DNA of 64,000 nucleotides from Erinaceus europaeus (taxonomy: Eukaryota > Chordata > Mammalia > Eulipotyphla > Erinaceidae). Made by a program: the position numbers and the translations under genes. Shown piece by piece: positions 54,950-64,000 of this stretch (position 1 is the stretch's first letter; each line of letters starts with the position of its first letter). The notes under the pieces are model-generated. The model was given only the letters and a program-made list of their open reading frames with translations. It was not told the origin of the DNA and did not search any database. Location: contig NC_080179.1 of the NCBI RefSeq assembly GCF_950295315.1, positions 65,623,126-65,687,125 of the forward strand, in the 5' to 3' direction.

Positions 54950-55470
54950 TGCCGGGCTAGCGTGTGGGTGCCTCTTCCTGGACACATGCTCTCTAGGTTG
55001 GAGAGAACTCGAAAGGAGTCAGCCTGGGCTGCTACTCACTCAACAATGCGAGGGAGATGACTCAGGAACAGATACGTGGTGGCGAGACAATGCAATTTCT
55101 TTATTGATCAGAGAGCCAAGGCTTTTAAAGGGTAGACCCAGGAGTGGCAAGTCGGAAATGGAAAGGCTAGGAAAGGGGTGGAAAAAGGCAAAGGGTTTTA
55201 ACTGGTAGGATTAATGATACCCAGCAGGCAGGGAGGGTCTTGAGGGTAGAAAGAAGATAGATCAAAGGAATGGAATGGGTGGGGATCTTTCAGGCAAAAC
55301 AAGATTATGTAGATAGGCCATAGTATCAGGAATGCAGGGTGGAGCAGGGGGAGCTAGCTTAATGTTTTGTGAGGCTCCTCACAATTTCCTGGAAGGAAAA
55401 AAATAGTACTGAGGTTTGAATTTATTAGTGTGCCTCCGGTGCTAACTTGTCCCCTAATTTCCCACTAACA
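54950..55470 (-). mobile_element. endogenous retrovirus LTR, reverse strand
   Basis: In reverse the element starts TGTTAGTGGGAAATTAGGGG and ends ACACGCTAGCCCGGCA. Its end resembles that of the LTR at 13201-13671 (GGCTATCCCGGCA), suggesting related families. A TATA-like CTTTAAAAGC (plus 55121-55130) lies just before an AATAAA (plus 55100-55105), the same compact arrangement. An 8-bp hairpin, TTGTGAGG/CCTCACAA, lies at 55367-55384. No matching duplication was found at the ends and no viral gene is adjacent, so the outer boundary at 55470 is less sure. The 91-codon plus-strand frame here is a shadow. Confidence 0.75.
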
Positions 55471-56455
55471 GGTGCCCAGGACTCCCTTGGAGTTGTGGTT
55501 CAAGTGGATAGAAATAGAAGGTTGACTCTCAGTTTAGTAATGCAACTAGGGTCACATAAAGTTAAGACTAATTAATTTGTTATTGGTAAGAACAGTTAAA
55601 AGAAAATCAGAGGTAGAGATTGTAATAATAAGTTCAGAGGGGGTTTTGAGGCATACTTTGGATTGATCTATATTAGGAGATATCATAGTGATGGTCATCA
55701 AAATGCCATAGTTATCATGGAGTGGTAAAAAATTGTACTAATGTGTCAACTCTTCTCTGAACCATTATCTTTCTCCATAATAAAAGAATGTAGAGTAAGT
55801 GGCATGCTTACATATCTTAAAGCTTTATGAATAACCACTGACTTCTACAAATTATTACAATGATGAGGACTCATTAATCTTAAGAAATAGAGAATACCTA
55901 ATAACATTAATTTAAGTAATGAAGTATAAAATTAGTTTAGAGGGATTATGATAGGTTGAGAGTGGAGTTGTTTTAATTTTTTTAAAAATATATGTATATA
56001 TATTATTTTGTTCTATATTTATTTGATCTTCCATGATTTTATATAAACATTATTTATTTGTGCTCAGGGCCAACTGCATTAATGCCAAATCCTAGTTGAA
56101 TAGTATAGTACCAATATCACTATGAAATTAGCATTTAACCACTTCTCCAAATGCTATGCTTTATTTTATAACAACAAGATGATGATGAATGACAACTCTC
56201 ATTTTGGAAATGGATATCTAACAAGTTATAGGTCAACAAACAAATTATTTGGTTCATTTCATTTGCTCATAAAAGTGCATGAACAAATTATTTTCTCCTT
56301 TTGTGAGAATGATATAAATCATGGGATCAATTTAGAATGATGAGAACATCTATTCCAACACTCATGTCTATATTTGAAAGAGCTGAAAGCCACAAAATGA
56401 TAGGACTTGTCCAAGATCATACAATGTGTGGAACACAGTTAGAAACTAGAATTCT
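55471..56455. other. no gene recognised
   Basis: A/T-rich unique sequence, with an old MIR-like trace near 56385-56440 (GATAGGACTTGTCCAAGATC). Ends with ACTAGAATTCT (56445-56455), the left duplication of the next element. Confidence 0.4.
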
Positions 56456-58108
56456 AAACATAACTCCCAAATGATTTGCTTAGAACAATGACTATCTGTT
56501 GCCTTCTTGAACTCTAAGACAGCAGGAACTTTAACTATTCTCTATAAATTCCATGTTTCTCCCATTCCTGGGAACTCTGGTGTGGGCTGTTTTCCTTCAT
56601 GCTTCTCTTGATCCATACCATTTGATACAGCATCTGCTGATCAATCAATCTGATTGATCAATCAACGCAAGCAGTACCACTTCAACATGTTTCACTTTGG
56701 ACTGTATCTAGAAATGCCAGGTCTTGGATAGCAACCCTTCAGCCCCATTATTCTAGTGAGAACTTTCCGACCCCATAGAACTCCTTAATTCCATTTTGGC
56801 GGTGCACTTCCTAAAAAAGCTTCAGAACCTAGACATAGACCAGGGCCATGAGATAAGAGCACATGTGCACATGTATCCATAAGTTAGGGAAAAATATATA
56901 CCTTAAAGTAAAAGTACACTGTAGTTTTCAGTGACTCAATAACTGCAGCAAGTAGAAAGACCTAAAAAAATATACCATAACATATTTAATCAAATAAACT
57001 TTACTTAGACTTAGAGACCCTGGCTCACCTACCTTTTGTTTCACTTCCCTCAATCACTCTAAGGCTAATCTTATCAGATAAAGTAAGGACTACAAAATCT
57101 GGATAAGGGCAAGTGACCAACATACTTTAATTATAGCTCTTTTGGTCATTACCAGGTTACCCTGTCACCTGGGGCCTTAGGGAATCCTGGGATTCTCATA
57201 TAGACATAATGGACCTAGACCTCTAACAAGTCTCTCCCTTCATGACCACTGGTCATCTCCATCAGGAACAGAATCATGGACCCTTGTGGGCCTCTGCAGG
57301 ACATTATCCTCAATGTGGAACAATAAAGTTAGGGACTGCCTCACTCTCCAAAGGGAACTGGGACAAAATATTGCACCACTGAAGGAAGACTATCCTACAA
57401 TGAGTACAGCCTACGACCATGAAATGTGATCTGAGGCCTACAGGGATACAAGGATTACAAAGGCTCCTATGCTGAATATGGGTACCAGATTCCATGGGAT
57501 TTATAGTTGACGGTATGTATATACTTTCCCCATATTTGGGAGCTATTCTCTTCCCTGATACAGCTTTCTAATTTTATTTCTAGCTGTGACATCATCTCCC
57601 CAGACAATGCCTTTAGTTTACCTGCAAGTCAGCTATCAGGCTCAGGCAAAAACTGGTAAAGTCATGGGCCCCTTGGAATATACCTAAAATCTTTTTCTAA
57701 AATGGAGACCCCAAATCATCTGCTGTTACTGATTATTAAACAATTTGTTCTGCTTTATATCTTAATGCTTTTCAGCCATCAAGTTTCAGATGCTACCATG
57801 ATTTCCCTGGGGAGATAACCTCATCACTGTATCCTGGAACCCCTCTCCTCCAGAGCCCTACCCCTCTAGGGAAAGATAGAAACAGGCTGGGAGTATGGGT
57901 CAACCTGCCAATGCCCATGTATAGAGGAGAAGCAATTCTAGAAGTTGTATCCCATACTGATCCTGGATCCATACTCCCAGAGCAATAAGGAACAGGAAAA
58001 CTTCCAATGGAGGGGATGGGATAGAGAACTCTGGTGGTGGGAATTGTGTAGAATTGTACCCATCTTATCCTACATCTTGTCGATCATTATTAAATTAAAA
58101 AAAAAAAA
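56456..58108 (+). mobile_element. L1 3' UTR copy, 5'-truncated, perfect duplication
   Basis: A 1.65-kb insertion consisting only of L1 3' UTR: CTATCTGTTGCCTTCTTGAA, GGTCATCTCCATCAGGAACA, ATGACATCATCTCCCCAGAC-like text, then CTCTGGTGGTGGGAATTGTG, CATCTTATCCTACATCTTGT and a poly(A) tail. ACTAGAATTCT is exact at 56445-56455 and 58109-58119. Its clean borders show that all of this long sequence belongs to one L1 transcript. Confidence 0.92.
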
Positions 58109-58119
58109 ACTAGAATTCT

Positions 58120-58554
58120 CAATTTACTAACAAATATCTTTGAAGATTTTAAAGACATTTTTTATAAATGAATTTTGATCTAGCATTAAGATAAAATATA
58201 ATTTTGATGTATTAGTTCTCACCTTTATTCTAGTATCTTACTAAAATGTTGAAAATGTGTATGCAAGATTCAATTTGGATAGAAGAAAAAAAGTTGACAG
58301 AAGAGTGAGGGTGAGAAGAAAATCCTTTCATCATCATAGTTTAGAGAAAATATACCCCTACGCAAAGAACTGTCTGCATGGGACCTGGGCCAGGAATTTA
58401 GTTCATCTGGCCTCAACAGATTTGATCACAAGTCAGAAAATTGCTCTACTGTCTGATGAGAGCAATATATAAATCTCAATTGATATTAGAACTGAAATAG
58501 GAGTTGGTAATGTTTGTCAGGTCCAGTGGAGTCAAGCACAGAGATGGGATAACT
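58120..58554. other. no gene recognised
   Basis: Unique sequence with a 71-codon frame at 58257-58472 of no known similarity. Confidence 0.4.
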
Positions 58555-59000
58555 TATTCATTCATTCAACAGATATTTATTGAGAGTTTCTATGTGCTAG
58601 CCACTCTTCTAAGTAGTCTGTATATATCAACATATGAAAGAGACAAAGTTCTATATTCATGGGAACTTCTGACCTGTTGGGGAGGGATAATAACAAATCA
58701 TTAATCCAATAAGTAAGGCATGATATAATATATGTAAAATGAAGTACATTCTATGAAAAAGAAAAAATACAAGATAATTAAGGACAGTTATGGTTACTGA
58801 AATAGGATGAAGGATGGCACAGTTTGAATTGAAAAGATTAAAACATCTGAGCAAAGACTTAAAGCCTGTAAAAAAGTTTTACCCAAGTAAATATTAAATT
58901 GAAACTTCTTCAGGCAGAGGAAACTTCTAACCATCAGAAGTGGCTTGGCATGTTGAAGAATCCACAATAAGGAAAGGGTAAGTGAAATGGAGAGGTGAGC
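58555..59000 (+). mobile_element. ancient mammalian LINE-like relic (L2-like)
   Basis: TTCATTCATTCAACAGATAT, TTATTGAGAGTTTCTATGTG and CATCTGAGCAAAGACTTAAA, CTTCAGGCAGAGGAAACTTC follow the order of a common old mammalian repeat. I recall it as L2-like but cannot verify the name. Confidence 0.45.
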
Positions 59001-60004
59001 AGGAAAATCGCCATAAAGTAAAGGGGGTAAAATAGAATACTAGCGCACAGAAGACAAAGTGTGCAAAATGAGGCAGATTATTCTTTTTATAAATCGAGTT
59101 TATGAAACTCAGAAGAATATTTGGGAGGAAGATGAATATGATATGAGGAGAGTTTAAGAACTTGTGACCCCAAACAGGGGAAATTGCTGAGTTCTGGTCA
59201 CCATCATTCAGTTTCTTCACTATTATTCCAGTAAATAAATCCCTTTCCTGTTCACTAAAATTAAAGAACATTTGCAACCAAATACTCTGAATTAGATGTG
59301 ATTTATTTTAAGCAAATGTAATTAAGGCAGCTACTACAGAGTAAAGGCTCAATATTCAGCAATGATTGGGTTATCAGAAAAGTCATAGCATATTTTTCGA
59401 TGTTTTCCTATAAAAATAATGCAGTATGACTTTTCCAACAACCATATATATATATATATACACATATATTTGTATATATGTATATATATATATATGTATA
59501 TCAAAACATTATTTTGCATCAGGACTAAAATCTAGAATGATTTTAATGTGAATTTTCCTTGACTATACTAAATGGAGGTCTCTAAAATCTGAATACCTTT
59601 CAAAATGTAAAATTTAAGATGCTACATTCAGATTTAAATTGCATCAAGCAATAGCAACCCGAGAAATTATTATTTGTATAACAGAAATGTATATACATTA
59701 AAACAACAGTTTGTACATTACTATTAGAACTATATATGTTTCAAATTATAATTTTGGCAAAGGATATACATACATACAGTTCTAATTTGGATACACTATC
59801 CTTTTGATCTAATGGTGATGGAAATATAATAAGACAAAAATAACTTAAAATCTGTGTTCAGGATGAACCTAAAAATAAACATCAAGAAAACTCATAACCT
59901 TCCTAAAGAAACATGAGTCATAGCTATCTCCTGATATAAAATAAAGTTTGGTGAGACAAAGAAAAAGAATTAGTGAAGGCAGAGGAGGACCTAGGTGGGG
60001 AGTT
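59001..60004. other. no gene recognised; AT microsatellite
   Basis: Unique A/T-rich DNA with TATA runs at 59443-59501 and a degenerate ATATACAT stretch near 59760. Confidence 0.4.
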
Positions 60005-60427
60005 AGGTTCATGATTAGTCAACAATTTGTTTGGCTCTAGTTGTTAACTCTTTCTTCAGCCACCAGGTTTCAGATGTTAACACGATGCCAGCTGGACTTC
60101 CCTGGACAGAGGACCCCACCAATGTGTCCTGGAGGCCTGCTTCCCCAGAGCCCTGACCCACTAAAGAAAGAAAAAGACAGGCTGGGAGTTTGGATTGACC
60201 TGCCAATGCCCATGTTCAGCGGGAAAGCAATTACAGAAAACAGACTTTCCACCTTCTATACCCCATAATGACCCTGGGTCCATACTCCCAGAAGGATAAA
60301 GAATAGGAGAGCTACCAGAGGGGATGGGATATGGAGTTCTGGTGGTGGGAACTGTGTGGAGTTGCACCCCTCTTATCCTATGGTTTTGTCAGTGTTTCCT
60401 TTTTATAAATAAAAATTTAAAAAAAAC
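60005..60427 (+). mobile_element. L1 3' end, 5'-truncated
   Basis: CATGATTAGTCAACAATTTG, CCAGCTGGACTTCCCTGGAC, CCCATAATGACCCTGGGTCC, GGTGGTGGGAACTGTGTGGA and CTCTTATCCTATGGTTTTGT match the end of the copy at 8920-9330 almost base for base, so the two probably come from closely related sources. Open frames in it are shadows. Confidence 0.92.
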
Positions 60428-60556
60428 TGAGAAATGTTACACATGTACCAACTACTGTATTTTACTGTCAACTGTAAACCATCAATACCCCCAATAAAGA
60501 AAAAAAAAACCCTAAATTTTAAGGTAAATAAAAGAAACAATAATAATCAAATAAAA

Positions 60557-60837
60557 GGGAGTTGGGCCGTAACGCAGCGGGTTAAGGGCACATGGCGCAA
60601 AAGCATAGGGACCTGCGGAAGTATCCTCGTTCGAACCCCTGACTCCCCACCTGCAGGGGAGTCACTTCACAAGAGGTGAAACTGGTCTGCAGGTGTCTAT
60701 CTTTATTTCTTCCTCTCTGTCTTCCCCTCCTCTCTCCGTTTCTCTCTGTCCTATCCAACAACAATGACATAACAACAACAATAAAACAAGGGCAACAAAA
60801 GGGAATAAATATTAAAAAATGATAATATTTTAAAAAG
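60557..60837 (+). mobile_element. SINE form A, with short duplication
   Basis: GGGAGTTGGGCCGTAACGCA head, CTCGTTCGAACCCCTGACTC (perfect B box GGTTCGA-like), GGAGTCACTTCACAAGAGGT, body ending CTCTGTCCTATCCAACAACA and AACAAAAGGGAATAAAT tail. TCAAATAAAA at 60547-60556 and 60838-60847. Confidence 0.94.
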
Positions 60838-60847
60838 TCAAATAAAA

Positions 60848-61736
60848 TATTTAACTGAGTTTTTGCTTATCTTTCTGCAAAATAAGGAATTGGAGACAGT
60901 TACTCTTTAGTCTCATCCAGCTTTGGTATCCATGTGACATCTAAACAGTTACCAACTTGGTCAGCATATCCTTATATGAAAGTTCTTATCTACAGAAACT
61001 ACTGTGAATAGAATTACAAAAGCACTTAGAACAGGAAATGAAGAGTATCAGGGATGTGTTAATGGAAAAGCATTTGAAATGCATGGAGAGTCTAAGGACC
61101 TAGTAAGTTCAGAGTATATTTGTATGTGCTACTAGGGACCTCAGTTCTTGCTGAAAGAAAGCTGACTGAAAAGAATGGCCTTTACTTTTAGGAGTCATAT
61201 ATATATATATGTTGTTATAATGTGACTGCAAGGCAACAACAACAACAAAAAAGACAGCCACAAAACTCACTAATTGCTGCAGGAAACCTGAGATTAGAGG
61301 GTCCTCTTTAAGGTCAAAGAACTAGTGGTGTAATTAAGATATGAACTCTAGTCACTTCACTGGCATTTTATTTTCCCTAAGTTCACAGTAATTGCTCAAA
61401 GAAGTTAACAGTACATACCTAAGAAAATTCTGATCACCAAGTACTACTGACCCTTAGCTGTGACCTACAGTGTATGGGTTAAACTTGAGGTTTTTTTTTG
61501 TTGTTGTTTGTTTTGTTTTGTTTTTAACAAAAAGTATAGAGAAATGTACACATCAGTAATTGAAAAAAATCAAGTCTGAAGTGGAAAATGACAAAGGTTA
61601 AAGAAATAGCCAAAGATAAATATTAGTTTGAACCTTATTCCAAATCTTGGATTCAAATAAAGGGAGTTCCCAAGGAAATGTTGAGAGACCACTCAGGGAT
61701 TCAGTTTTGAAACCTCCCATTCTTTTTGGGCTGGAA
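60848..61736. other. no gene recognised
   Basis: Unique sequence, including a T-rich run at 61493-61525. Confidence 0.4.
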
Positions 61737-62066
61737 ATTTGCATGTGCAATCACTACATTTGCATGCTTAATTACCCCACAGGAAGACACATATGCCAAT
61801 TGGCATTTGAAAATGTGCTAACTGCACACACAGAAGGGTGGCCCCTTAAAATGTTGGCCCTAGGAATCTAATCATTAGACTGGATCATGTGAGTCAGACT
61901 AGGAAAAGAAAGATGGGCCATTTTAAAGCAATCTGAGCATATCTAGTTTTGATGCATACAAGGAGAATTGATTGATGCACAGATAAAATACTGGCTTTTG
62001 AGAAAGTACTTTATAAATCAGCAGAATCCTTAGGGAAAGCATTTCAGGCATTAGCTAATTGGATTA
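61737..62066. promoter_or_regulatory. candidate enhancer: octamers and homeodomain palindromes
   Basis: Two exact octamers ATTTGCAT (61737-61744, 61758-61765) lie 13 bp apart, followed by TAATTA (61769-61774). A perfect 14-bp palindrome ATGCCAATTGGCAT is at 61793-61806, the near-perfect TCTAATCATTAGA at 61867-61879, and TAATTGGATTA (62056-62066) matches the P3 dimer site TAATYNRATTA of paired-class homeodomains. POU and homeodomain sites of this kind mark developmental enhancers. No repeat explains the segment. Function is inferred. Confidence 0.4.
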
Positions 62067-62281
62067 GCTGTGGTGTTTTCTGTGGATTCTAAGAAATCAG
62101 TAAGCTATAGATTAAAATCATCAAACAACTCTGGTCACAGAGGTGGGAAGTCTCTTTTCTCTTGCTGGTAAACATTTAGTTCCATGGACTACAAATACAT
62201 TCAGACTCTTCTTCCTTTAAAGGAGACTGACTGTATTCCCTAAAGATTGGAATGTATGAGGTTTTCTTTTTTCTCTTGCTA

Positions 62282-62284
<3 letters not shown>
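62067..62284. other. no gene recognised
   Basis: Unique sequence between the candidate enhancer and an AT microsatellite. Confidence 0.4.

Positions 62285-62344
<60 letters not shown>
62285..62344. repeat. (AT)n microsatellite
   Basis: About 30 uninterrupted AT units. Confidence 0.97.
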
Positions 62345-62347
<3 letters not shown>

Positions 62348-63549
62348 GAAAGTAGATCTGAATCATTCACCTTAGTAGAATGAAGATTGTTTATTCTCCC
62401 AGGATTATGAAATTTCTTCTCTGCAGGAAACAATAGGGTATAATCAGTTTCCTTGTTTCTCAAGCCATTTCCTCAGTTCAGGATAAGCCTATTTAACAAG
62501 CTGAATTCTGCCATTCACAAATAAGTATTTGAAGATTTTTTTTTCAGGGTCAAATGCAACTTCTACAAACATAAGAATGATGGAAATCGCTAAATCTGTT
62601 CATATAGGGGGATAAAACAGGTTGAGACATGAATACCAAAAGTGATAAGGGCAGTTTTCCTAAGGCCTCCAAACTTCGTGGTCAAGGGTTTATTTTAGAC
62701 ACTCAGAAGTCATGTAGATAAGCTTTTGCATTATTTAAGCCACTAATGAACATATTCTGCCAACAAAATAACATTAAGACGGGGGGAAAAAGAACAGGTT
62801 CTTCTATGCTCTATGCCTTTTAAATGCTCGATATATCCAGCATATTATTTAAATATCTTTTGTTTTGTAGCGACTTTATGAAGATATACTTTATAATATA
62901 TCTTCCCCACAGGCCAGAGCTATATCTTTTCAGATGAAGACTTAAGAGTACTTTATTGCCCATTTCTTTCTATCTTATTCATCTAATTTTAGTAATTAAA
63001 CATAGTGAATTTACAAGTTATTAAAATGTTATTTTTTTCTCATTTCAAATATAGTCTGATTCATTTAAAAATGAAGGAAGAAATACAAAGAAATCTAAAA
63101 CACACACACACACACACACACTACAGAAACATTTCCCTTAGCAGCCTTTTCCAAGAGCATTATAAAATCTGAACAATGTTCTATGAGTTCTTAACTCAAC
63201 AATATAGGACAAGGAAAAAAATAATGGCTACTCAGAGCCCTTCCCTAGTCTACTTTAAACTCAAATGTGGTTATACATTCACCAATTATATCCCATATCT
63301 GAATCTCCTATTGGAAGTCATCCTATTATCATGTGAAAAGTAGTATCTTGATTGCTATAATCATCAGTTCCATAGTCTCCCTTATACTGCCTAGTTCCGA
63401 AAAGAGTATTTTTATTGTGTTGTCTCACTCACAAGACTATAAATTCCATGAAAGTAAAAGCAACATATTGAAAAACTATTTTACTAGTGATTTAATAATG
63501 TTTTCACTTAAGTGTGATATGAAAGTCACCATACTCTCTACCAATGCCT
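62345..63549. other. no gene recognised
   Basis: Unique A/T-rich sequence with a short (CA)n run at 63100-63121. No credible coding frame. Confidence 0.4.
63100..63121. repeat. (CA)n microsatellite
   Basis: About 11 CA units. Confidence 0.95.
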
Positions 63550-63764
63550 CTTTATTTTATTTTATGTGAAAAGACAAATTGAGAAGGGATGGGGGGAGAT
63601 AAAGTGGGAGAGACATAGATAGACATCCTCAGACCTACTTCTGTCACTTGTAAAGCATATCCACTGCAGCTGGGGAGCAGGGCTTGAACCCGGTTTCTTG
63701 TGTGGGTCCTTGGGCTTACTTAGCACAATGTGTGATTAACTGGGTGTGCCACCTCCCAGCCCCA
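63550..63764 (-). mobile_element. SINE form B, reverse strand
   Basis: In reverse: GGGGCTGGGAGGTGGCACAC head, GAAACCGGGTTCAAGCCCTG, GCAGTGGATATGCTTTACAA, body and an AAAATAAAATAAA tail. A small insertion separates the head from the B box. Confidence 0.88.
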
Positions 63765-64000
63765 CCTATATTCTCTGTAAAAACTCTCAGCAGCCAAAAC
63801 TCTTTGAATATTTATACATCAAAGTCCTATGCACACACTTTATTAAAGTCAAATATTATTTACCTCCCCTCCAAAAGGAATGCAGTAGACTAGATATATA
63901 TTTAAAAAAAACTCTATTAACTGTTGAAGTTAATTGTTTTATCACTTCTCTGTTCTCTACAACAACAATCATATATACTTCCTTTTAAAAAATATATACT
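63765..64000. other. no gene recognised at the window end
   Basis: Unique A/T-rich sequence running off the window. Confidence 0.4.

Noticed and set aside
54933..55208. 91-codon plus-strand open frame
   Set aside because: It lies antisense within the minus-strand LTR U5/R region and has no similarity to a host or viral protein that I know.
56638..56660. Perfect 10-bp inverted repeat TGATCAATCA / TGATTGATCA with 3-bp loop
   Set aside because: It lies in a TCAA-repeat-like variant of the L1 3' UTR and is probably local slippage, not a regulatory hairpin.
62176..62463. 95-codon minus-strand open frame with an Ile-Tyr repeat
   Set aside because: The repeat comes from an AT microsatellite; nothing protein-like on either side.
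1..64000. CRISPR arrays, operons, ribosome binding sites, prophage
   Set aside because: Regularly spaced repeats are absent; all repeats are eukaryotic retroposons or microsatellites, so bacterial feature types do not apply.

Overview
This window looks like an intergenic or intronic stretch of a mammalian nuclear genome. I recognise no intact protein-coding gene, rRNA, functional tRNA or CRISPR array. It is AT-rich and CpG-poor, and dense in LINE-1 (L1), tRNA-derived SINEs, two retroviral LTRs and microsatellites. The commonest SINE starts with GTCGGGCTGTAGCGCAGCGG, has a CT-rich body ending in TCTCTCTGTCCTATCCAACA and a CAA/AATAA tail. From memory I associate this element with hedgehogs (Erinaceus, ERI-type SINEs), so the best guess is a hedgehog or close relative; a repeat-library search would settle it.

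SINE labels used below. Form A has the head just given. Form B starts GGGGCCAGGTGGTGG, has TTTCTGGCTGTCTCTATC in its body and often ends with an 'AGCAATAACCCTGGAGG' block. Form C starts GGTCTGGGAGGTGGTGCAGT. Form D starts GGAGACAGAATAATGGTTAT. Forms E and F are CT-rich and poorly defined. The tRNA-like heads are internal polymerase III promoters of retroposons, not tRNA genes.

Layout. 0-4 kb: SINEs, an old repeat split by a SINE, a MIR-like relic. 4-9.3 kb: L1 3' ends, including one with a 24-G tract and a very long 3' UTR (6748-9330). 11-13.8 kb: a purine tract and a B-A-B run of SINEs whose last member is split by a solo LTR (13201-13671) that carries a tRNA-Gly-like segment. 16-18.5 kb: nested SINEs. 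19.2-22 kb: an L1 with ORF1 but almost no ORF2. 23.4-23.9 kb: a well-preserved non-LTR (RTE-like) C-terminal fragment. 24.3-33.6 kb: an old L1 broken up by a minus-strand L1 end, a 25-bp micro-insertion, a younger internally deleted L1 (27876-30985) and several SINEs. 34.7-37.3 kb: repeat-poor sequence with clustered short regulatory-like motifs. 37.5-43.7 kb: the longest L1 (5' UTR, ORF1, most of ORF2), joined tail-to-tail to an antisense older L1. 45.8-49.2 kb: another ORF2-deleted L1 with a full 3' UTR. 49-58 kb: SINEs, a possible cryptic exon (53968-54109, minus), a minus-strand LTR (54950-55470), and an L1 3' UTR copy with a clear target-site duplication. 58-64 kb: mostly unique DNA, an L1 end, one SINE, and at 61.7-62.1 kb a cluster of octamer and homeodomain palindromes that could be an enhancer.

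The elements do not form a pathway. What joins them is retrotransposition: L1 machinery is the likely driver of the SINE insertions, whose target-site duplications of about 10-17 bp can be read directly. Nesting gives relative ages: old L1, then younger L1 and form B, then LTR and form A.
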